64,000 nucleotides of DNA from Streptomyces sp. NBC_00433 (GTDB lineage: Bacteria; Actinomycetota; Actinomycetes; Streptomycetales; Streptomycetaceae), in assembly GCA_036015235.1 (NCBI GenBank), contig CP107926.1, positions 248,001 to 312,000 on the forward strand, in the 5' to 3' direction. Positions 11,146 through 18,417 of the stretch are shown here, piece after piece (position 1 is the stretch's first letter; each line of letters starts with the position of its first letter). Made by a program: the position numbers and the translations under genes. A model generated the notes under the pieces. That model was not told the origin of the DNA, ran no database searches, and saw only the letters and a list, made by a program, of their open reading frames with translations.

Positions 11146-11159
11146 GCGTGATGTTACGC
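11146..11159. promoter_or_regulatory. Candidate TetR operator
   Basis: The sequence GCGTGATGTTACGC is a near-perfect inverted repeat (one mismatch) 80 bp upstream of the MBL hydrolase start. TetR proteins often repress their own operon from such a site. This is based only on position and symmetry. Confidence 0.3.
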
Positions 11160-11227
11160 GCGTGATCTTGAGCTTGGCAATGCCCCCCACCTGTACCCGA
11201 GCCCGGGACCTGTCGTCGACCGGGTGG

Positions 11228-12934
11228 TCAGCCCGCGGCGCAGACGGTGCCGTTGAGGGTGAAGGGGGCGGGCTGGGCGAAGTTTCCGGTGTAGGTGCCC
11301 TGGAAGCCGAAGGACTGGCTGCCGCCCGCCGGTATCTGGGCGTTGTACGAGACGTTGGTGGCGGTCACCGCGCCGGAGGAGGGGCTGATGGTGGCGTTCC
11401 AGGTGCTGGTGACGGCCTGGCCGGAGGGCAGGGCGAAGGCGACCGTCCACCCGTTCACGGCGGTGGAACCGGTGTTGGTCAAGGTGATGTTGGCGGTGAA
11501 TCCGCCGGGCCAGGTGCTGGGCACGTAGACGGCCGTGCAGCTCGGGCCGGTGCCGGTGCCGCCGGTGGTCGACCCGCCGTTCGTCGAAGTGCCGCCCGTA
11601 GTGGCGCCCGTGGTCGTCCCGGTGCTCGTCCCGGTGGTTGTGGACCCGCCGGTGGTGGTCGTTGCGCCGGTGGTCGTGGTGCCACCGGTGGCGGGGTTGC
11701 CGCCGAAGGTCACGTTGAGGGTGCCGTCGGAGCCGAAGGACCAGCCCAGCGCCCCGCTGTACTTGCCGCAGCGCGACCCGTTGACGCCGGACCAGAACTG
11801 GTTGGAGCTGTCGGCGTCGCCGACGACCTTGTCGTTGGTGCCCGAGCCGCTGCGGCACGAGGTGTTGCTGCGGAAGGTGGACGTGCCCGCGTCGAAGGAG
11901 AAGTTGCGCTCGGTGTTGTTGATGCCGACGTTGCCCGAGACCGTCATCGCCCCGGGGTTGCTGTTGTACGTGAAGCCGTGATGGCCGTTGTGGTAGGCGA
12001 TGTTGTTGCGGACGATGTGGTTGACCTTGATGTCCTCGCCGCCGAGCTTGAAGCCGTTGCGGTCGCCGCTGCCGGCCTGGCCGCCGTTGGACAGCGTGCC
12101 GTTGTCGTACGACAGGGAATTCTCGATGGTGACCGGGCCGATCGGGCCGGTGTCGGACTTGGTGTACAGGTCCCAGCCGTCGTCGATGTTGTTGTGCGAG
12201 ACGTCGTAGCGGAAGACGTTGCCGGTGCCGACGGTGAGCTTGGCGGCGAAGCCGTCCGCGTCCTCGCCGTCGGAGTCGGCGTTGTCGTGCGACTCGGAGC
12301 TGATCACCAGGTTGTTGGACGGCCAGCCGCTGATCGAGGTGCTGGAGTCCGCCCGGGATATCTGGAGGCCGGAGTCGCGGTTGAAGGCGGTGACCGTGCG
12401 CTCGATGATGTTGTTGCTGCCCCCGACGGAGATGCCGTTGTCGCCGGCGTGCTCGACCGTCAGCCCGTACAGGTGCCAGTACGAACCATTGAGTTCCAGG
12501 CCCCGGTTGGCGGAACTCTCGCTCTGCGCGGAGAAGTTCAGCACCGGGGTCTCCCCGGGGTATGCCGAAATCTCCTTGCGGGCGCTGGACGTGCCGTTGT
12601 TGCCGGCGGCGATGGTGACCTTCTGCGCGAGGTTGTATGTGCCCCCACGCAGGTAGACGGTGCCGCCGGCGGTGATCCGTGTGACCGCCGACGCCAGCGT
12701 GGTGGGGTCGGACTGCGAACCCGACGCGCCGGCCGTGCCGGACGGTGCGACGTAGAGCGCGTTGCTGTTCACGGCAGGGGCCGCCTGCGAGACCGCGGGG
12801 TGCAGCACGGTCAGACCGGCTGCCGCGACCACCGCCGCGGCAGCGGCGGCGAGGCTGCCTGTACGCAGCCGGGACCTGGCGGGAGAGCCCCCGGGGTCCG
12901 GCGGGCAGGCAGGGAGGATCCGAACATGCTTCAT
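11228..12934 (-). CDS. Secreted pectate lyase (PL9-like, right-handed beta-helix) with CBM2
   Basis: A 568-residue extracellular enzyme expected to cleave polygalacturonate by beta-elimination. A signal peptide (two Arg-containing n-region, Ala-rich core ending VSQAAPAV) leads the protein. The beta-helix includes VYLRGGTYNL, GLTVEHAGDNGISVGG, DSDGEDADGFAAKL, DDGWDLYTK and NGFKLGGEDIKVNHI; the ADGFAAKL and DDGWDL segments match the PL9 family. A Thr/Gly linker then leads to a C-terminal type-2 carbohydrate-binding module with the flanking cysteines (about the last 100 residues). I chose the ATG at 12934 because the signal peptide begins there. A decayed pectinesterase lies just upstream on the same strand. 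Confidence 0.88.
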   Translation of the reverse strand: MKHVRILPACPPDPGGSPARSRLRTGSLAAAAAAVVAAAGLTVLHPAVSQAAPAVNSNALYVAPSGTAGASGSQSDPTTLASAVTRITAGGTVYLRGGTYNLAQKVTIAAGNNGTSSARKEISAYPGETPVLNFSAQSESSANRGLELNGSYWHLYGLTVEHAGDNGISVGGSNNIIERTVTAFNRDSGLQISRADSSTSISGWPSNNLVISSESHDNADSDGEDADGFAAKLTVGTGNVFRYDVSHNNIDDGWDLYTKSDTGPIGPVTIENSLSYDNGTLSNGGQAGSGDRNGFKLGGEDIKVNHIVRNNIAYHNGHHGFTYNSNPGAMTVSGNVGINNTERNFSFDAGTSTFRSNTSCRSGSGTNDKVVGDADSSNQFWSGVNGSRCGKYSGALGWSFGSDGTLNVTFGGNPATGGTTTTGATTTTGGSTTTGTSTGTTTGATTGGTSTNGGSTTGGTGTGPSCTAVYVPSTWPGGFTANITLTNTGSTAVNGWTVAFALPSGQAVTSTWNATISPSSGAVTATNVSYNAQIPAGGSQSFGFQGTYTGNFAQPAPFTLNGTVCAAG

Positions 12935-13037
12935 GGTGGCGAGACCTTTCGAAGGGCTGGGTGGGTCCGGGGTGCGACACGGGCCGCCGCCTTCCCGCCG
13001 GACGGCCCGGACGTGCCGGTCCGGCCGGAGGCGGCGG

Positions 13038-13487
13038 TCACTGCGCCGGGTTCCAGCCGTCGCCGCCCGCGAGGCAGGCGGCGGCTGTGAAGGCGGCGGC
13101 GTTGGCTGCGGGCAACTGCGAGCGGGCGGAGTCGACGGTCGCGCCGGGGCCCGTGTCGGCGTGCTCGCCGTAGCGTCCCGGCGTCCAGGCGGCGCCGGAG
13201 ACACCGGTCCACGGCCCCTCGGTCCTGATCGCCGCGGGCAGTGTGCTCTGCCGGTCGCCCTCCGTGGCCAGTGCCACCGCCTGGGTGCCGGTCGCCGAGG
13301 GGTTGGCCTGGCGGCTGGACAGGTCGCGGAAAGTGAGGTGCTGCGCGGTGAAGCCGTCGGCCTTCACGTGGACGGTCGCCTACCCCTCCGTGCCGTACGT
13401 CCCGCCGCCGGCCGCGTTGACCGCGGCCTGGATGGTGGAGAACTGCGCCCCGGAGCGCGCGACGGCGAGCGCGGCACCGACGGCGGG
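13038..13487 (-). pseudogene. Decayed CE8 pectinesterase
   Basis: Minus-strand remnants of a pectin methylesterase lie in one frame. An N-terminal piece reads GAQFSTIQAAVNAAGG. After a missing stretch, GTYGTEG runs into a TAG stop. The frame then continues ATVHVKADGFTAQHLTF, TGTQAVALATEGDRQ, and after another missing stretch WTPGRYGEHADTGPGATV and ending LAGGDGWNPAQ. The order matches CE8 enzymes, but the central catalytic segment with the two Asp residues is absent. So this is a pseudogene with two internal deletions and a nonsense codon. It lies upstream of the pectate lyase in the same direction and probably once shared its promoter. Confidence 0.85.
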
Positions 13488-13626
13488 ACGCACCCCGCGT
13501 ACGCGGGAGCGGCGGTCGGGCCGAGGGCACACAGCGCGCCTGCCGGCGCCGAGGTCAGGGCCGGCCCGCAGGACAGGGAAAACATCTGACCGTCCTCAGA
13601 GGTGGGGGGTGAGGCACGATGAATTG

Positions 13627-13640
13627 CGTGAGCGCTAACA
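13627..13640. promoter_or_regulatory. LacI-type operator candidate (right half perfect)
   Basis: CGTGAGCGCTAACA shares the core and right half of the perfect palindrome at 14188. It lies about 140 bp upstream of the recognisable pectinesterase remnant, which points left toward the pectate lyase. LacI-family regulators of sugar catabolism bind such CG-centred palindromes. Confidence 0.5.
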
Positions 13641-13684
13641 CTCACTACTGCCGTATCGCACTGCGAGCGGGCGCGGCACGGACG

Positions 13685-13694
13685 GAAGCGCTTC
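13685..13694. promoter_or_regulatory. GAAGCGCTTC palindrome
   Basis: A 10-bp perfect palindrome with the same AGCGCT centre but GA/TC flanks. A longer copy follows at 13749. It may be a second LacI-type operator class in this control region. Confidence 0.35.
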
Positions 13695-13748
13695 AGGTGA
13701 CGAAGCTAGGACCAACTCCCGCTACTGACAAGACATCGGGCGTAGATC

Positions 13749-13764
13749 GTCGAAGCGCTTCGAC
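13749..13764. promoter_or_regulatory. 16-bp perfect palindrome, operator candidate
   Basis: GTCGAAGCGCTTCGAC is a perfect 16-bp palindrome centred on AGCGCT, inside the non-coding region between the divergent polysaccharide-degradation genes. The symmetry and CG centre suit a LacI-family regulator. Because its flanks differ from the TGTT/AACA sites, it may bind a different regulator. Confidence 0.45.
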
Positions 13765-14187
13765 CCCCGGAGTGCTCGACACGCCCGCGACAGGCGCGGC
13801 TCAGGCCCAGCGGTGGCGGAAGCCGGCGGCCAGGGCCGACGAGGGTGGGCGGTGGCGCCGGGGTCCGGTCCTTCGGCTGTCGAGCCCGATCGCCGCGAAG
13901 GCATGGAGTCGTGCCCCGGAAAGGGTGACGGCCTCAAGGAGGTCGCAGGCGAGGAGGGCGCCGACCTGGGAGCGCGGGAAGTCTGCCGATGTCCGGCGGC
14001 GGGCGACCAGGTCGGTGCCGGCGGAGCACACACGGCCGTCGCCGGGTCGCCGCTGGGTGTCTTGGCACCAGGGGGGCGTCCACACCGAGCCGGTGCGAAT
14101 CCTTGACAGGTCGCGGGCACTGGGGCAGCGTCATTGTCCCGAACCCACTGGGTCACGAGCGTGGAGTGACGGAAGCCGATCACAGAA

Positions 14188-14201
14188 TGTTAGCGCTAAC
14201 A
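14188..14201. promoter_or_regulatory. Perfect 14-bp LacI-type operator upstream of the esterase
   Basis: TGTTAGCGCTAACA is a perfect palindrome 126 bp before the esterase ATG. Variants with the same AGCGCTAACA half lie at 13627 and 22676, each ahead of a plant-polysaccharide gene. That recurrence supports a real operator. Confidence 0.65.
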
Positions 14202-14327
14202 ATCCCGGGCGAACCGACGACGGGCAGGAGGATCCCGGGAGACGAGAACCTCACATCCGCTTCGAGGCGTACCACCCCACGTCCGGACCCAGGTTGGCCA
14301 ACGACAGCCCGTGGAGGAAGAGATCCC

Positions 14328-15695
14328 ATGCTGCGATCCTGGTATCTGAAGTTCCGCCTGCTCAGCCTGCTCCTGGCGGTCGGCGCCGCGTTCGGGCTGG
14401 GTCTGCCCGCCGCGCCGCAGGCTGCCGCCGCCTCACTGACACAGATCACGAACTTCGGCACCAACCCGACCAACCTGCAGATGTACGTGTACGTGCCGAA
14501 CAACGTCAAGGCCAACCCGTCGGTCCTGCTCGCGCTGCACGGGTGCCAGGGCTCCGGGCCCTACCTCTACTCCAGCACCGATTTCGGATCGCTGGCCGAC
14601 CAGTACGGCTTCATCGTCATCTATCCCTCGACGAACCCGGGCGGCAGCTGCTGGGACGTCTCGTCCAACCAGGCGCTGACGCGCGGCGGCGGCAGTGACC
14701 CGGTCGGGCTGATGTCCATGATCACGTACACCGAGCAGCACTACGGCGGGAACCCCAACGCCGTCTACGTCACCGGCGAGTCGTCCGGCGGGATGATGAC
14801 CAACGTGATGCTCGCGGACTACCCGGACGTGTTCAAGGCGGGCGCGGCGTTCATGGGTGTGCCCTACCACTGCTTCTACACCGGCACGTCGCGCGGCTGG
14901 AACGGGCCTTGCGCCGGGGGCCAGGTGTCCATGACCGCGCAGCAGTGGGGCGACATGGTGCGCAACACCGCCGATCCCGGCTATACCGGGCCGCGCCCCC
15001 GCGTGCAGCTGTGGCACGGCACCGCCGACACCACGCTGAACTACAACAACCTGGGCGAAGAGATCAAACAGTGGACGAACGTCCTCGGGGTGAGCCAGAC
15101 CCCGTCGTCGAACGACACCCCGGTCACCAACTGGAACCGCACCCGGTACAACAACAGTTCGGGCACTACGCAGGTCGAGGCCTACAGCATCGCCGGCGCC
15201 GGGCACCAGTTGCCGATCCAGGGCACACCGATGGCCGCCTATGCCATTCACTTCATGGGGCTGGACGGCGGCGGCTCCACCGGCGGCGGAACCGGCGGCG
15301 CCACGGGGGCGCTGCACGCGGTGGGTGCGGGCAAGTGCCTGGACGACCCCAACTCGACCACGGTGCTGGGCACCCAGCAGCAGATATACAGCTGCTCCGG
15401 TGGGGCCAACCAGACCTGGACGCACAACTCGTCGAACGAGCTGACGGTCACCGTCGGAGGCAGCACGCTCTGCCTGGACGCCAATGCCAAGGGCACCACG
15501 AACGGCACCAAGGTGGTCACCTGGTCCTGCAACGGTCAGCCCAACCAGCAGTGGAACATCAACTCCAACGGCACGGTCACCGGCGTCCAGTCCGGCCTGT
15601 GCCTGGATGTGACCGGAGCTTCCACCGCCAACGGCGCCCTGGTCGAACTCTGGTCGTGCAACGGCGCCAACAACCAGCGGTGGACTCTCGGATAG
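14328..15695 (+). CDS. Secreted CE1/PHB-depolymerase-family esterase with ricin-type CBM13
   Basis: A 455-residue extracellular esterase of the LpqC/acetyl-xylan or feruloyl esterase type. The ATG at 14328 has GGAGGAAG just upstream and begins a signal peptide ending at PQAAAASL. The alpha/beta-hydrolase domain (residues about 40-305) has the oxyanion segment LHGCQGSG, the nucleophile Ser152 in TGESSGGMM, the WHGTADT segment with the likely Asp, and AGAGHQLP with the likely His. A Gly/Ser/Thr linker leads to a C-terminal ricin-type beta-trefoil with repeated CLD...NQxW elements (about residues 325-455). It probably removes acetyl or feruloyl groups from plant polysaccharide; the exact ester is not certain. 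Confidence 0.87.
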   Translation: MLRSWYLKFRLLSLLLAVGAAFGLGLPAAPQAAAASLTQITNFGTNPTNLQMYVYVPNNVKANPSVLLALHGCQGSGPYLYSSTDFGSLADQYGFIVIYPSTNPGGSCWDVSSNQALTRGGGSDPVGLMSMITYTEQHYGGNPNAVYVTGESSGGMMTNVMLADYPDVFKAGAAFMGVPYHCFYTGTSRGWNGPCAGGQVSMTAQQWGDMVRNTADPGYTGPRPRVQLWHGTADTTLNYNNLGEEIKQWTNVLGVSQTPSSNDTPVTNWNRTRYNNSSGTTQVEAYSIAGAGHQLPIQGTPMAAYAIHFMGLDGGGSTGGGTGGATGALHAVGAGKCLDDPNSTTVLGTQQQIYSCSGGANQTWTHNSSNELTVTVGGSTLCLDANAKGTTNGTKVVTWSCNGQPNQQWNINSNGTVTGVQSGLCLDVTGASTANGALVELWSCNGANNQRWTLG

Positions 15696-15730
15696 CCGAT
15701 TCCGACGCACCTCTCGTTCAGCCACCCGTA

Positions 15731-15757
15731 GCCGCCCGACGGCAGGCGCCGGGCGGC
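15731..15757 (+). terminator. Hairpin after the esterase gene
   Basis: GCCGCCCG at 15731-15738 pairs with CGGGCGGC at 15750-15757 across an 11-nt loop, 35 bp past the stop. It has no T-tract. Confidence 0.5.
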
Positions 15758-15907
15758 AGTCCGGAGGAGGCCGCAGCGACGGTCTCCTCCGGGTACGGGT
15801 GCGCGCCTGCTCCGGCGAGCGGGCTTCAGCGGCGGCGCAGGCGTTTGTCGGTGATCGGCGGGGTGGGGTCGATGGAGAAGTCGCCGGGATTCACGTCGAC
15901 GCCGGAC

Positions 15908-16560
15908 GGGGTGCCGTTCGGCCGCTTCGCCAACGCGGCCGACTACCCGCCGGGCACCAGCAAGTGCACCGGCGGCAGCATGGTCCGCACCGCACAGCAG
16001 TGGGGTGACGCGGTGCGGGCGGCCTACCCCGGCTACAACGGCCCGCGGCCGCCGATCCAGTTGTGGCACGGCACCGCGGACAACCTCGTGCCGTACCAGC
16101 TGCTGCAGGAAGACATCAAGCAGTGGACCGACGTCTTCGGGCTCAGCCAGACACCCACCTCCACCGACACCCCGCAATCCGGCTGGAACCGCAGCCGCTT
16201 CGCCGATTCCTCGGGCAGGGTCGACGTCGAGGCGTACAGCATCCAGGGCGCCGGCCATGAACTGCCGCGTACGGGTATGGCTGCGTACGCCATCCACTTC
16301 TTCGGCCTCGACGGCACCACCGGCACGACCGGCGGCACGTCGTCGGGTACCTCGACCGGCACGAGCACGGGCACGTCGACCGGCTCCACGTCGGGCACGT
16401 CGAGCGGAACGTCCTCGGGCACCACGTCCGGGACGACCTCGGGTACGAGCACGGGTACATCCACAGGTTCGACCGGGGGGAGCACCGGCCGGGGCTGCAC
16501 GGCCGCGTACCGGACGGTCTACTCGTGGCAGGGCGGCTTCCAGTCCGAGCCGACTGGTCC
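15908..16560 (+). pseudogene. Truncated second copy of the CE1-type esterase, with CBM2 remnant
   Basis: This frame encodes only the C-terminal part of an esterase closely similar to the preceding gene. It enters at GVPFGRFANAADYPPG and continues TAQQWGDAVRAAYPGYNGPR, LWHGTADNLVPYQ, EDIKQWTDVFGLSQTP and GAGHELP. A long Ser/Gly/Thr linker follows, then the first residues of a CBM2 module (GCTAAYRTVYSWQGGFQ), after which similarity stops. The N-terminal half with signal peptide and nucleophile serine is missing and there is no start with a ribosome-binding site. It is a broken tandem duplicate; its binding module was CBM2 rather than CBM13. Confidence 0.82.
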
Positions 16561-17191
16561 GACCGGCTATGTCGGGCCGGTGGGCCGTGAGCGAGGTCAG
16601 CGGCGACCAGTCCACCGGGTACTGCCCGGAGGTCACCTCCTGGGCGGAGGTCGCCCGCGCTGCGCCGGCCGATCGTCCTCGGAGGCGGAGTTCTCTGGTG
16701 GAGAGAACCACGGGCTCCGGAGGACTCTGCGGTCCGGGTGACCCTGCCGGCTGTCCGGTTCCGCCCGGGACGCGCGGCGCGCCGGCCTCGAACGCGCTGG
16801 GACCGCCGTTGAGAACGGTCGCCTGAGTCTTCACCGCGCCACACCACCGGCGAAGTGGAATCCGGCGCCCACCCGACGCGAAAGCCGGGCCCTCCGTCTG
16901 CCCCGGCCTCGAATAGAGCCCGCCACGCGGAAACGGAATACACATCGGCGAACTGACGGCTACTCATATTTTCCCCTCCTCCGAAAATATCTTCCCACGG
17001 CGGCTGATGCGGCCTAGGATCCTGTGCTGTCGCAAGCCGGACTACTTGGAGCGCCAAATTACTTTCATCAGGTGGCGTCGTTTCCGCCACCTGAATCGCG
17101 GACGCCTGGTCCGTCTCAATGCGGCAGATCCGGCTGTGATCGGTGGTCTCCGATCGCACCTACTGGGCAGCACCATCGAACAGGAGAAAAC
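16561..17191. other. Non-coding region after the esterase remnant
   Basis: About 630 bp with no supported gene. The first part may be further decayed CBM2 sequence. The GC content drops locally near 16960-17060 (AT-richer runs such as ATATTTTCCCC and AAATTACTTTC), which suggests a promoter region for the secreted protein at 17192. It also contains the hairpin at 17068. Confidence 0.5.
17068..17094. other. Perfect 10-bp hairpin upstream of a secreted-protein gene
   Basis: TCAGGTGGCG at 17068-17077 pairs perfectly with CGCCACCTGA at 17085-17094 around a 7-nt loop, 98 bp upstream of the GTG at 17192. It could be an operator, a 5'-leader stem or an upstream terminator. The sequence alone does not decide. 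Confidence 0.4.
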
Positions 17192-17605
17192 GTGCAGACG
17201 GTCAAAAGGTTTGGGACGGTCGCGGCAAGCGTCGCCATCGCGGGAGCCCTGTTGGGGAGCGGTGCCACGGCACACGCCAACGCCGGGGAGAACGTGACCT
17301 CCGTGTATGGCCTGCAGTGCTCCGGCAGCGCGTATTCCTACTGGGTGTACAGCTTCAGCCTGCTGAGCAACAACAACGCGAACGTCGGCGTCAGGGACGG
17401 CTGCTCCGACGGCAACGGCGTCTACTCGCTCTACGACCGCGTCAGCAATCACGGCCTGCGACTGGACGACACCAACGGCTACGGAACGACCGTGTACAGC
17501 AGCAGCAGCACCAGCAACTACGTGCAGAAGGTGACAGGCTGCCTCAACATCTCCCTGACTCCGGACCAGTGCGGCCCGGACGACCGACCGGGCGACGGCC
17601 GCTGA
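17192..17605 (+). CDS. Small secreted protein of unknown function
   Basis: I chose the GTG at 17192, which has CAGGAG seven bases upstream and opens a clear signal peptide (VKRFGTVAASVAIAGALLGSGATAHA). The mature part is about 105 residues, rich in Ser, Asn, Tyr and Gly, with about five cysteines (LQCSGS, RDGCSDG, TGCLN, DQCGPD), so disulphides are likely. I do not recognise the family. A terminator follows it, separating it from the ABC exporter genes, so cotranscription is doubtful. Confidence 0.65.
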   Translation: MQTVKRFGTVAASVAIAGALLGSGATAHANAGENVTSVYGLQCSGSAYSYWVYSFSLLSNNNANVGVRDGCSDGNGVYSLYDRVSNHGLRLDDTNGYGTTVYSSSSTSNYVQKVTGCLNISLTPDQCGPDDRPGDGR

Positions 17606-17618
17606 TGTCATGAACGTC

Positions 17619-17647
17619 GGGGGCAGAGGCCACGACGCCCTGCCCCC
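17619..17647 (+). terminator. Hairpin after the secreted-protein gene
   Basis: GGGGGCAG at 17619-17626 pairs with CTGCCCCC at 17640-17647 over a 13-nt loop, 14 bp past the stop. The outer bases GTC/GAC extend the stem with one bulge. Confidence 0.55.
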
Positions 17648-17709
17648 GGACGCTCCTTCGCGACGCGATCGCGGAGGCCGTTCGCAATATCTACCCGAAA
17701 GCGCGCCAA

Positions 17710-18417
17710 ATGACCGATCTCGACGCTGGGCTCCCACCCGCTCCCGTATTGAAGATACGGGACCTCCACTTCACCATACGAAAGCGTTCGCTTTTCGATG
17801 GCCTGAATCTCAGCGTCAGCCCTGGTGAATCGGTTGCGATCACAGGGCCGAGCGGCTCGGGTAAAAGCACCTTGCTGTCATCGGTCCTCGGCCTGGTAAA
17901 GCCCGACAGCGGACGCATTCTTGTCGCGGGCACCGACGTCACGAAGCTGCGGCGCGCGCAACTGGCGAAGCTGCGGAGTGAGACCATCGGCGCCGTCTTC
18001 CAGTTCGGCGAACTGCTTCCCGAACTGAGCCCCCTTGACAATGTGGCCCTGGCGGCGCTCCTGTCACGGTCCGACCGCAGGGGGAGCTTCGAGCGGGCCC
18101 AAGCCCTTCTCGATGAGCTGGGCGTACCGCGGGCGACCACGACGCAGGAGCTCTCCGGCGGCGAGCACCAGCGCACCGCCGTGGCCCGCGCGCTCATCAA
18201 CTCACCCACGCTGCTCCTGGCTGACGAGCCCACCGGCGCACTGGACCCGGATACGGCGGAACGCACCGCGGAGCTGCTCTTCGGCCTTCCCCGACGTCAC
18301 CGCTGCGGACTGCTGCTCGTCACGCATGACAGGCACGTGGCGGCGAAGGCCGACAGGATCCTGCATCTGGAGGGGGCCGCGCTGGTTCCCGTCGGCGGGC
18401 GGGCGACAGTGGCATGA
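17710..18417 (+). CDS. ABC transporter ATP-binding protein (LolD/MacB type)
   Basis: A 235-residue ATPase. It has Walker A GPSGSGKST (about residues 50-58), a Q-loop FQFGELLPELSP, the signature LSGGEHQR, Walker B LLLADEPTGALD and the switch His in VTHD. The set places it with the MacB/LolD group that works with FtsX-like permeases. It overlaps the permease gene by 4 bp (ATGA). A function in export of, or defence against, a peptide or lipid-active compound is common for such pairs but is not shown here. Confidence 0.93.
   Translation: MTDLDAGLPPAPVLKIRDLHFTIRKRSLFDGLNLSVSPGESVAITGPSGSGKSTLLSSVLGLVKPDSGRILVAGTDVTKLRRAQLAKLRSETIGAVFQFGELLPELSPLDNVALAALLSRSDRRGSFERAQALLDELGVPRATTTQELSGGEHQRTAVARALINSPTLLLADEPTGALDPDTAERTAELLFGLPRRHRCGLLLVTHDRHVAAKADRILHLEGAALVPVGGRATVA

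Larger units (their letters stand above)
13488..14327. other. 840-bp non-coding region with several AGCGCT palindromes
   Basis: This stretch lies between the decayed pectinesterase and the secreted esterase. I find no convincing gene; the short frames in it lack start signals and family resemblance. It holds four palindromes centred on AGCGCT, listed separately, two with the flank AACA and two with the flank GAA/TTC. The position fits a shared control region for the divergent pectinolytic and esterase genes. Confidence 0.6.

Noticed and set aside
13801-14085. Minus-strand open frame of 94 codons that could be a regulator between the divergent enzyme genes.
   Set aside because: No helix-turn-helix or other family pattern and no ribosome-binding site; it is Arg/Pro-rich as chance frames are here.
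13989-14327. Longer N-terminus for the secreted esterase.
   Set aside because: It would place 113 residues before the signal peptide and include the operator; the ATG at 14328 has a strong ribosome-binding site and begins the signal peptide.
16320-16490. Tandem repeats that could suggest a CRISPR array or satellite (also at 11575-11690).
   Set aside because: They are codon-level repeats encoding Ser/Gly/Thr linkers between enzyme and binding modules, with no spacer structure.
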